From contig JBCBIY010000003.1 of the NCBI GenBank assembly GCA_038523925.1, forward strand, positions 124,001-188,000: 64,000 nt of DNA. The letters run 5' to 3'. Positions 9,221 through 16,686 of the stretch are shown here, piece by piece. This DNA is from JBCBWG01 sp038523925. Its GTDB lineage: Bacteria; Pseudomonadota; Alphaproteobacteria; Rhizobiales; Hyphomicrobiaceae. The notes beneath the pieces are model-generated. The model had not been told where the DNA came from and made no database searches. It saw only the letters and a program-made list of their open reading frames with translations. The position numbers were made by a program, and so were the translations under genes. Numbering within the stretch: position 1 is the first letter of the stretch; every line of letters begins with the position of its first letter.

Positions 9221-9532
9221 TTACGACTGGCTGCGCCAAACGCGAAGCATTGCGAGGATGATGATCGCGAAGATGAGCACCAGCGTCATCCCTACAATCG
9301 ACGCCATGATCGTGTTCGAAACCGGCTCTGGCGTAATCGTAAAGCCGGTCATCTTCAGCCGCACATGGCTGATCAAGCCGCCGGCCGCGAGTGCCGGCCA
9401 GGCAAACAGCGCAATTCCCCAGCTATCGAGCAGCTCTTTGACCGCGTAGGCGCACAGCGCAGCGATCGCGACGATGAGATTGTACTCAAACGTCCGCATA
9501 ATGCTGATCTGATAAAGCAGGTCTTCAAACAT
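9221..9532 (-). CDS. Small membrane protein of unknown function
   Basis: A 103-aa protein with three likely transmembrane helices: YNLIVAIAALCAYAVKELL, GIALFAWPALAAGGLISH and TIMASIVGMTLVLIFAIIILAMLRVW. The start at 9532 follows GAGG at an acceptable distance. I do not recognise the family. It lies between ecm and ccr, on the ecm strand and 142 bases upstream of it, so it might be co-transcribed with ecm; a link to the pathway is only positional. Confidence 0.65.
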   Translation of the reverse strand: MFEDLLYQISIMRTFEYNLIVAIAALCAYAVKELLDSWGIALFAWPALAAGGLISHVRLKMTGFTITPEPVSNTIMASIVGMTLVLIFAIIILAMLRVWRSQS

Positions 9533-9791
9533 GGCTTGTTCGCCTCGGCCGAAGGGCAGAAAAGTCCCACCCGATTGATGTTAGGGTCGCCGCGTTAACA
9601 ACGTCTTTACCCACCCCTAAATTTCCACTGGACCCTGACGAATTTTTGCCTGTCGGCCAGTTTCAATAATTCTGGCGAAGCAGACGCCGTGCCATCTGGC
9701 GGGACGAACAGCGCTCGACGCTTGTTTTGCAGCGCAGCATCGTCAATAGGGTTGTGGGACCGTAAACACGCGACCGACGCTGACCGGGGAA
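9533..9791. other. Divergent control region of ccr and the small membrane protein gene
   Basis: About 260 bases without a gene. It must hold the ccr promoter, but I see no clear -35/-10 pair. A short palindrome TGC-AGC-GCA at 9728-9736 resembles the TGC-N3/4-GCA sites bound by PhaR-type regulators, although so short a motif may be chance. Confidence 0.35.
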
Positions 9792-9800
9792 ATGACAGAT

Positions 9801-11111
9801 ATGGCAAATGCGACCGTGACGTCCGATGCTGGGGCCGCTCCGGCACCCGACCTGAAAGACCTCTACGAGGTGGGCGAGATCCCGCCGCTCGGTCACGTGC
9901 CAAAGCAGATGTATGCGTGGGCCATCCGGCAGGATCGCGAAGGCGAGCCGGATCAGGCCATGCAGGTTGAGGTTGTCCCAACCTGGGAACTCGACAGCCA
10001 CGACGTGCTCGTCCTCGTGATGGCCGCGGGCGTCAATTACAACGGCGTCTGGGCCTCGCTGGGCACGCCCGTTTCGATGTTCAACGTGCACAAGCACGAC
10101 TTCCACGTTGCGGGCTCTGATGCCTCAGGGATTGTCTGGGCGGTCGGGTCAAAGGTGAAGCGCTGGAAGGTCGGCGACGAAGTCGTCGTCCACTGCAATC
10201 AGGACGATGGCGACGACGAAGAGTGCAACGGCGGCGATCCGATGTACTCCACGTCGCAGCGCATTTGGGGTTACGAGACACCGGACGGTGCCTTCTCGCA
10301 GTTCTGCCGCGTACAGGATCGCCAGCTCATGCCGCGGCCGAAGCATCTGACGTGGGAAGAGAGCGCCTGCTACACGCTGACGCTCGCGACCGCGTACCGG
10401 ATGCTGTTCGGCCACAAGGGCCACGAGATGCAGCCCGGCGACAACGTCCTCGTCTGGGGCGCGTCCGGCGGCCTCGGGTCATTCGCCGTGCAGCTTGCAG
10501 CAACGTCAGGTGCAAACGCAATTGGCGTCGTCTCTGAGAATGACAAGATCGAGTTCGTCAAACAGCTCGGCGCACGCGGCGTCCTCAACCGCAAGGATTT
10601 TGATTGCTGGGGTCAGCTCCCGACCGTCAATTCAGACGAGTACAAGACCTGGCTCAGTGAGATGCGGAAATTCGGCAAGGCGATTTGGGACATCACTGGC
10701 AAAGGCGTGAACCCGGACATCGTCTTCGAGCACCCGGGCGAAGCGACGATCGCGGTCTCGGTGCAGGTCGTCAAACGTGGCGGCATGGTTGTCATCTGCG
10801 CCGGTACGACGGGCTACAATCTCACCATGGACGCGCGCTATCTCTGGATGCATCAAAAACGCGTGCAAGGTTCGCACTTTGCAAACCTCAAACAGGCCTC
10901 GGCGGCGAACAAGCTCGTGATCGATCGCCGGATCGACCCCTGCATGTCTGAAGTGTTTCCATGGGACCAGATCCCGAAGGCGCACATGCGCATGCGCCGC
11001 AACGAGCATCTGCCGGGCAACATGGCCGTCCTCGTCTCCGCGCCCCAGACGGGCCTGCGCACGGTCGAAGACGTCCGCGAAATCTCCGAGCAACGCTTCG
11101 GCGCAAGCTAA
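9801..11111 (+). CDS. ccr: Crotonyl-CoA carboxylase/reductase
   Basis: Medium-chain dehydrogenase/reductase of about 436 aa that reductively carboxylates crotonyl-CoA with NADPH and CO2 to (2S)-ethylmalonyl-CoA, the defining step of the ethylmalonyl-CoA pathway. Diagnostic segments are VMAAGVNYNGVWASLGTPVSMF, KHDFHVAGSDASGIVWAVG, the VGDEVVVHCNQDDGDDEECNGGDPMYSTSQRIWGYETPDGAFSQF insertion typical of Ccr, and the nucleotide-binding GDNVLVWGASGGLGSFAVQLA. ATG at 9801 is preferred because GGGGA lies ten bases upstream; the in-frame ATG at 9792 sits almost on that site. It converges on the MttB gene with 37 bases between stops. Confidence 0.95.
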   Translation: MANATVTSDAGAAPAPDLKDLYEVGEIPPLGHVPKQMYAWAIRQDREGEPDQAMQVEVVPTWELDSHDVLVLVMAAGVNYNGVWASLGTPVSMFNVHKHDFHVAGSDASGIVWAVGSKVKRWKVGDEVVVHCNQDDGDDEECNGGDPMYSTSQRIWGYETPDGAFSQFCRVQDRQLMPRPKHLTWEESACYTLTLATAYRMLFGHKGHEMQPGDNVLVWGASGGLGSFAVQLAATSGANAIGVVSENDKIEFVKQLGARGVLNRKDFDCWGQLPTVNSDEYKTWLSEMRKFGKAIWDITGKGVNPDIVFEHPGEATIAVSVQVVKRGGMVVICAGTTGYNLTMDARYLWMHQKRVQGSHFANLKQASAANKLVIDRRIDPCMSEVFPWDQIPKAHMRMRRNEHLPGNMAVLVSAPQTGLRTVEDVREISEQRFGAS

Positions 11112-11148
11112 AGCGTTGCCTGCCGAACCGTCGAGCGCATCGCCTGCG

Positions 11149-12714
11149 TCAACTCTCGGGGTGGGCGCCACCTTCTGATGTGCGGCGATCGACAAAAGCG
11201 TCGACGGCGTCACTTGCACCGCTGTCGAGCGTTGGCTGCTCATACGCGTCGAGCGCCTGCTTCCAGACGGTGTTCGCGCGCTCGTAGGTGCGGACGCCGC
11301 CGTTCTCGGTCCACTGTCCGAAGTTCGACCAGTCGGACAGGATTGGCGGATAAAACGCGGTCTCATACCGCGACATGGTGTGGCTTGCTGCGAAGAAGTG
11401 TCCGCCGGGCTCAACTTCGCGCAGCGCTTCGAACCCGATCGCGTCATCGCTCGCATCGAGCGGCTGAAACGCTTCCGCCATGATCTGCAGCGCCTCAACG
11501 TCCATGACGAGCTTCTCTGGCGACGACGTCAGGCCACCTTCCAGCCAGCCGGCGCAGTGATAGAGGATGTTGGCGCCGCCGAGCGTCGCAGCCCAAATCG
11601 AGTTCATCGATTCATAGACCGCCTGCTCGTCCGCCGCGTTCGACGCGTTCGCGTTGGACGATCGCCATGGCAGGCCGATGTGGCGCGCAAGCTGGCCCGC
11701 GACGAACGACCCCTTAATGTACTCCGGCGTCCCAAATGCAGGCGCACCGGACTTCATGTCGACGTTGGATGTGAACGACCCGTAGACCACTGGCGCGCCA
11801 GGGTTGGCGAGCTGCGATAGCGTGATGCCTGCCAGCGCCTCGGCGTGTTGCAGCATCTGCGCGCCAGCCATCGTCACGGGCGCCATGGCACCCGACAGTG
11901 TGAACGGCGACATGACCGTGATCTGTCCCGCCCGCGCAAAGTCAATCAGACCCTGACACATCGGGATGTCGAGCTGGCGCGGCGAGTTCGAATTGATGAC
12001 GGTGTAGGCGTACGCCGTCGCACGGAACTCGTCTTCCGATAGGCCGCGCGCAAGCCGAATGATCTCGAAGCAGTCGTGCACCTGCGGCGTCCCGCGGGCG
12101 TACACAAACGGCGGCTTGTCGCTCAGCGTCATCTGCGCGCGCGTGACGTCCAGGTGGCGCAGCTCATTGGCGAGATCCTGCGGCTCGACGCTTGGCGACA
12201 GCGCATGAATGACGTCGAAGTGCTGACAAAGCCGGAACATCAACTTGAGGTCTTCGAACGTGCCGGGGCGCTTGCCGTGATCAAGCGTGTTGATGTGTGG
12301 CGGCCCGCCGATCGGCATGAACGTCATCGAGTTGCCGCCGAGCGTCTGCTCGCGGTGGTCGGCGCCGCCCTTAAGCGTGATCGTTGACGGCGCCGTCTCA
12401 AGCGCCCTGGCGATCAGGTCGCGGTCGAGGTGGACCATGCGATCGCCGCTGATCTTCGCGCCGGCCGCCGCGAAGAGTTCTCGCGCTTCCGGCAGCAGCA
12501 CGCGGATGCCAAGCTCCTCGTGAACCCGCAGCGCTGTCTCGTGAATGTGCGCAATCTGGTCGTCGGAGAGCGCTTTGACGGGCGTGTAGGGGTTTGTGAG
12601 TTTCCGATAGGCCTCCGAGCGCGGCGGCGTGGCCGGCCCGCCCGCATCGCCACCGCCGCGCCTGCGCCGCCGTCGCCGTTGGCCGCCGCTTGTCTCTGCT
12701 GCAACTTCGCTCAT
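11149..12714 (-). CDS. MttB-family (trimethylamine/betaine) methyltransferase, non-pyrrolysine
   Basis: Member of the trimethylamine methyltransferase (MttB/COG5598) superfamily, 521 aa. Archaeal MttB uses pyrrolysine; this frame has no internal amber codon, so it belongs with the non-pyrrolysine members, some of which demethylate quaternary amines such as glycine betaine to methylate a corrinoid protein. Family segments seen are LTLKGG-like ITLKGGADHREQTLG, MTFMPIGGPPHINTLDHGKR, NANASNAADEQAVYESMNSIWAATLGGANILYHCAGWLEGGLTSSPEKLVMDVE. The first 33 residues are an Arg/Gly-rich tail with a run of seven Arg. It starts four bases after the stop of the dehydrogenase gene, so the two form an operon. 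The substrate is unknown; no corrinoid protein gene is in the window. Confidence 0.88.
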   Translation of the reverse strand: MSEVAAETSGGQRRRRRRRGGGDAGGPATPPRSEAYRKLTNPYTPVKALSDDQIAHIHETALRVHEELGIRVLLPEARELFAAAGAKISGDRMVHLDRDLIARALETAPSTITLKGGADHREQTLGGNSMTFMPIGGPPHINTLDHGKRPGTFEDLKLMFRLCQHFDVIHALSPSVEPQDLANELRHLDVTRAQMTLSDKPPFVYARGTPQVHDCFEIIRLARGLSEDEFRATAYAYTVINSNSPRQLDIPMCQGLIDFARAGQITVMSPFTLSGAMAPVTMAGAQMLQHAEALAGITLSQLANPGAPVVYGSFTSNVDMKSGAPAFGTPEYIKGSFVAGQLARHIGLPWRSSNANASNAADEQAVYESMNSIWAATLGGANILYHCAGWLEGGLTSSPEKLVMDVEALQIMAEAFQPLDASDDAIGFEALREVEPGGHFFAASHTMSRYETAFYPPILSDWSNFGQWTENGGVRTYERANTVWKQALDAYEQPTLDSGASDAVDAFVDRRTSEGGAHPES

Positions 12715-12718
12715 CGCG

Positions 12719-15139
12719 TCACGCTCCCCGCATGCGTTTGCCGTCCGGATCGTATGGTGACGGCGGGATCACGGTGGCTGGCCGCTTGTCGCCGACGACG
12801 TGGACGCCGAGTTCGGTGCCGATGCCCGCGGCCGCGCGGTCGACATAGGCCAGCGCAAGAGACTTGCCGATCGTGTGCCCATAGCCGCCGGACGTCACGA
12901 AACCGACCCGTGCGTCGCCATGCCAGACAGGCTCGAAAGCGGACGCGTCGGCATCGTCAGCCGCGATGTCGAGCGTGACGAGCAGTTTGTCAGGGCCGGC
13001 GCCATCGCGTTCTGCGACCGCCGCTTCGCGTCCGATGAAGTCGCCCTTGTCGAAGGCGATGAACCGATCGAAGCCGCATTGCGCCGGCGTGTAGGCGCGC
13101 GTGAATTCAGCGTTCCAGATGCCAAAACTTTTTTCGAGGCGGAGCGCGTTGAGCGCATTGTAGCCGAAGTCGACGAGGCCGATGTCAGCCCCGGCAGATT
13201 TCAGCAGCCGATAGAGCGGCAGGTGTTCCGCCGCCGGCACGTTGATCTCAAAGCCGAGTTCGCCGGTCACAGAGAGCCGCGCGACCTTCGCGCGGAACGG
13301 GCCGACGTCCAGCTCGCGCGCTGACATAAATCGGAAAGCTTCGTGGCTCACGTCGCCGTCTGCGAGGCGGGCCAGCAGCTCGCGCGACTTCGGCCCGGCG
13401 ATCGACCATCCAACCGTTGCATCGGAGATGTCGCTGACGCGCACGTCCGCGGCGCCACGCTGATCATCGAACCAGCGCAAATGCCACGAGCGAAGGTAGT
13501 AAGACCCCATCAGCTCAAAGTGGCTGCCCCAATTAAACACCGTCAGATCGCCTGCGAGTCGGCCCTTCGGCGTAAACATCGGCGAGAGGCGCACGCGGCC
13601 GACAGCCGGCAGCTTGTTTGCGAGCAGGCGATCAAGCCATGCCGCAGCATCCGGGCCTTCAACGCGGTAGCGCGCGAATCCGGACGTATCGAGCAGCCCA
13701 ACGCCTTCGCGGACCGCAATCGCTTCGCGGCCGACGATGTCGTGCGCGTTGGACCGCTTTTGCGTCGGCGTCTCGACGAAGTCTTTGTCGGGCGCAAAAT
13801 AAAGCGGCAGTTCGAGGCCCCAGCTTGCGCCCCACTGCGCGCCGCGGTCAGACAGCGCATCGTAAGACGGCGGCACGCGCAGCGGCCGGCCTGCCGGCAG
13901 TTGCTCGTTCGGATAGGTGAGGACGAAGCGGCGGCTGTAGAATTGGCGCGTCGTGTCTTTGAGGTACGTGCGGTTCGATGCCCAGGGCCCGTAGCGGCCG
14001 ACATCCATTGCGAACACGTCGCCTTCCGGCTCGCCCTCGATCATCCATTCCGCAAGCGACTTGCCGACGCCGCCGCCCTGGCTGAAGCCCGCCATCACGC
14101 CGCACGCCGTCCAGTAGTTCGAAAGCCCCGGCACCGGGCCGACCAGCGGGTTGCCGTCAGGCGTGAACGTAAACGCGCCGTTGACCCAGCGCTTGATGCC
14201 GGCCTCCTGCAGCGCCGGGAACCGGTCAAAGCCCTTCTCAAGCTCCGGCGAAATCCGGTCGATGTCTTCCGGGATCAGGTCCATCCCATAGTCCCAAGGC
14301 GCGCCGTCGACGTGCCAGTGTTTTGGGTTCAGCTCGTAGACGCCGAGCAGACAGCCCTGGCCTTCCTGGCGGAAGTACGTGAAGCCTTCGAGGTCGACGA
14401 TCATCGCCATCTCGCGATCAAGTGCTGCGACTTCCGGGATCGCCTCGGTCACGAGGTAGTGGTGTTCCATCGGCGTCACCGGCAGGTCGACGCCTGCCAT
14501 ATGGCCAAGCTGTTTGGCCCAAAGCCCACCGGCATTGACGACGTGTTCGGCGCTGATCGTGCCCTGCTCGGTCACAACGTCCCAGCCGCCGTCCGCGCGC
14601 GGGGTGAGTTCAGTCACGCGATTGCGCAGGATAACATCGGCGCCCTTCTTGCGCGCCGCGCCCGCGTAAGCGTGCGTCGTGCCATAGGGATCGAGGTGAC
14701 CCTCCTTCGGGTCATAGAGGCCGCCGTAGATGCCGCTCACGTCGACAACGGGCGTCATCTCTTTGACTTCCGCAGGTGTCAGCAAACGGCAATCCTCAAT
14801 GCCAATCGTCTGATAGATCGCCCACGCCGACTTCAGGAACTCCCACCGTTCCGGCGTACCCGCCAGCGCAATACCGCCCGGCATGTGCAGCCCGACGGAC
14901 TGGCCGCTTGCCTCTTCGATCTCGGGATAGATGTCGATCGTGTAGGACTGCAGCGCGGCAATGTTGACGTCCGCATTGATCGCGTGAAAACCCGCCGCCG
15001 CATGCCACGTCGAGCCGGCGGTCAGCTCCTTGCGTTCGATCAGCGCGACCTCCGACCAGCCGAGTTTTGTCAGGTGGTAGAGAACCGACGCGCCAACGAC
15101 GCCGCCGCCGATCACGACCGCTCTGTAGTGAGACTTCAT
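12719..15139 (-). CDS. Dimethylglycine/sarcosine dehydrogenase-like FAD enzyme fused to an aminomethyltransferase (GcvT) domain
   Basis: Flavoprotein of 806 aa. Residues 1-380 form a DAO-type FAD oxidoreductase with the dinucleotide motif VVIGGGVVGASVLYHLTKLGW and HAAAGFHA, the usual His region for covalent FAD. Residues about 380-430 are the FAD-dependent oxidoreductase central domain. Residues about 430-800 are the GCV_T folate-binding module (REAIAVREGVGLLDTSGFARYRVEGPDAAAWLDRLLANKLP, LSVTGELGFEINVPAEHL-like, LRLEKSFGIWNAEF). Such enzymes oxidise N-methyl groups of dimethylglycine, sarcosine or related amines and hand the carbon to tetrahydrofolate. It is the first gene of an operon with the MttB-family gene, which supports a role in methylated-amine catabolism. 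Confidence 0.9.
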   Translation of the reverse strand: MKSHYRAVVIGGGVVGASVLYHLTKLGWSEVALIERKELTAGSTWHAAAGFHAINADVNIAALQSYTIDIYPEIEEASGQSVGLHMPGGIALAGTPERWEFLKSAWAIYQTIGIEDCRLLTPAEVKEMTPVVDVSGIYGGLYDPKEGHLDPYGTTHAYAGAARKKGADVILRNRVTELTPRADGGWDVVTEQGTISAEHVVNAGGLWAKQLGHMAGVDLPVTPMEHHYLVTEAIPEVAALDREMAMIVDLEGFTYFRQEGQGCLLGVYELNPKHWHVDGAPWDYGMDLIPEDIDRISPELEKGFDRFPALQEAGIKRWVNGAFTFTPDGNPLVGPVPGLSNYWTACGVMAGFSQGGGVGKSLAEWMIEGEPEGDVFAMDVGRYGPWASNRTYLKDTTRQFYSRRFVLTYPNEQLPAGRPLRVPPSYDALSDRGAQWGASWGLELPLYFAPDKDFVETPTQKRSNAHDIVGREAIAVREGVGLLDTSGFARYRVEGPDAAAWLDRLLANKLPAVGRVRLSPMFTPKGRLAGDLTVFNWGSHFELMGSYYLRSWHLRWFDDQRGAADVRVSDISDATVGWSIAGPKSRELLARLADGDVSHEAFRFMSARELDVGPFRAKVARLSVTGELGFEINVPAAEHLPLYRLLKSAGADIGLVDFGYNALNALRLEKSFGIWNAEFTRAYTPAQCGFDRFIAFDKGDFIGREAAVAERDGAGPDKLLVTLDIAADDADASAFEPVWHGDARVGFVTSGGYGHTIGKSLALAYVDRAAAGIGTELGVHVVGDKRPATVIPPSPYDPDGKRMRGA

Positions 15140-15320
15140 GGCCTATCCCTCAGGCTCGCTCATTGCCGTCAGCGCAAAGCTTAGGCGGCGGCGGCGGGCC
15201 GGTGTCGGCCGAGGCGGCGCTTGCTAGCCACCAAGCGACATTCGAGGTCGGCGAGGGAGTAGACTTTTGGGCGTGGCAGCGGGGTGTCGCTTTGAAAGGT
15301 TGCAGGCGTAAGAGGCCGCT

Positions 15321-15743
15321 TCAGCCGGCCGCGGCTGGGACTTCCACAACCTGTTCGCCTTCACTTTCGTCTGCGCCCAGAGATTTTCTGACAGCGGCGG
15401 CGATGACACTGTCGCTGAAGGGTTTGGCGACGAAGCCGCATTCGAGGTGGTCGACAAGCCCTTCGGACTGGTTGTACCCGGTCGTAAAGATCACCTTGGT
15501 GCCGGAAGCTATGAGGTCCTCGGCGAAAGCGATCGATGTGCTGCCGTCGCCGAGGTTAACATCCAGGAGCGCGATATCGATCCGGTGGTCTGCCGCGACC
15601 GCGCGCGCATCACCGAGGTTCATCGCTTCAAAGACACGCTGGAAACCGAGGTCCTGCAACATCGATTGGGCGTCCATTACGACGAGCACTTCGTCGTCGA
15701 GACAAAGCGCGTTAAGCGTCGAAACTGCTTTCGTATTGATCAT
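15321..15743 (-). CDS. Stand-alone response regulator receiver protein
   Basis: A 140-aa receiver (CheY-like) domain with no output domain. The acidic pocket is LCLDDEV near 15-18, the phosphoacceptor Asp is in IALLDVNLGDGS near 57, the conserved Thr/Ser and Tyr positions are FTTGYN, and the Lys is in FVAKPFSD. A short acidic Ala-rich tail follows. The ATG at 15743 lies 32 bases inside the end of the HWE kinase frame, which suggests translational coupling. It is the obvious phosphorylation partner of that kinase. HWE kinases next to lone receivers are common in Alphaproteobacteria. Confidence 0.9.
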   Translation of the reverse strand: MINTKAVSTLNALCLDDEVLVVMDAQSMLQDLGFQRVFEAMNLGDARAVAADHRIDIALLDVNLGDGSTSIAFAEDLIASGTKVIFTTGYNQSEGLVDHLECGFVAKPFSDSVIAAAVRKSLGADESEGEQVVEVPAAAG

Positions 15744-16686
15744 CGGCGATTTGGTTCAGGCGATCGTATGGGATGTTCATAACGATCCGTAGACCGTCCG
15801 GTTCCCAGTGTGCCCTAACTTTTCCGCCGACGCTTCCCTCAATCGTCGCCGTGACAAGTTGCGTACCGAAACCGATTTTCGCCGGCTTCTCAACCTTCGG
15901 GCCACCGCTCTCGCGCCACTCCATCCGCAACATGTCCCCATCGCCGTCGTCGATCCGCTGCCAGTGCAGCGCGACGCGGCCTTCGGGCGTCGACAGCCCA
16001 CCGTACTTCGCAGCGTTCGTCGCCAATTCGTGGATGGCCATTGAGATCGCAAGCGCCGGCTTCGCGCTCATGACGACGTCGGGCCCACGCAGCGAAATCC
16101 GCTGATCGCCGTAGACCTGCGTCAGCTCCGGCTCGACGATCGCCGTAAGGCGTGTCGCGCCCCAGTTCTCGGCCGTCAGCAAATTGTGCGTTTTGGCGAG
16201 TGCCGTGATCCGATTGGACAGCGTATCAAGCACCTGGGCGGGATCGTTCTCATCACGCCGGGCGCGGTTGATGAGCGCCATGACGTTCGCGAGCATGTTC
16301 TTCACCCGGTGCTGCAGCTCCTGCATCACGCGGCGAAGATCGGCCTCCATCTCCTTAGTCTTGGTGATGTCGCGAACGCTGACACCCACGCCGTTGATTT
16401 CACTGCTTCTGCCGCGGTGCACGGGATACCAGTCGACGATCCAGGTCCGATCTTCATCCGGCGCCGCCGCCGTCCGCCCGACAATTTCGGTGTTGAGCAG
16501 CGGCTCACCCGTCTCAAAGACCTGCTCAATCGGCTTGACGACCATCTGACCAAGATCGGGCACGATCTCCATGACCGTTCGGCCCGGATGGTCCTCGACA
16601 GGAATGCCGTTGATCTTGGCGAGCTCGGAGTTGACGCGCACGTACCTGAATTCGCGGTCCATCAAGGCCATCGCCTGCGGGCTCAC
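15712..16686 (-). CDS. PAS-HWE histidine kinase, C-terminal part of a frameshifted receptor kinase
   Basis: This 324-aa frame holds one PAS domain (ALMDREFRYVRVNSELAKINGIPVEDHPGRTVMEIVPDL) and an HWE-family kinase: H-box LQHRVKNMLANVMALINRARR, N-box MAIHELATNAAKYGGLS and the family-defining WxE in LRMEWRESGG. It is continuous in homology with the frame ending at 16526, from which it is separated by a one-base shift in a GGCCCGG run at 16749-16751; removing one C restores a read-through of about 1,176 residues. Yet a GTG at 16686 is preceded by GAGGAG nine bases upstream, so the kinase could be translated alone. It overlaps the receiver gene. Confidence 0.75.
   Translation of the reverse strand: MSPQAMALMDREFRYVRVNSELAKINGIPVEDHPGRTVMEIVPDLGQMVVKPIEQVFETGEPLLNTEIVGRTAAAPDEDRTWIVDWYPVHRGRSSEINGVGVSVRDITKTKEMEADLRRVMQELQHRVKNMLANVMALINRARRDENDPAQVLDTLSNRITALAKTHNLLTAENWGATRLTAIVEPELTQVYGDQRISLRGPDVVMSAKPALAISMAIHELATNAAKYGGLSTPEGRVALHWQRIDDGDGDMLRMEWRESGGPKVEKPAKIGFGTQLVTATIEGSVGGKVRAHWEPDGLRIVMNIPYDRLNQIADDQYESSFDA

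Noticed and set aside
9728..9736. PhaR operator before ccr
   Set aside because: TGC-N3-GCA is too short to be meaningful in GC-rich DNA; noted only in the control-region entry.
13343..15184. A 613-codon plus-strand frame opposite the dehydrogenase gene
   Set aside because: Exact antisense of a well-conserved FAD/GcvT enzyme, with no recognisable motifs.
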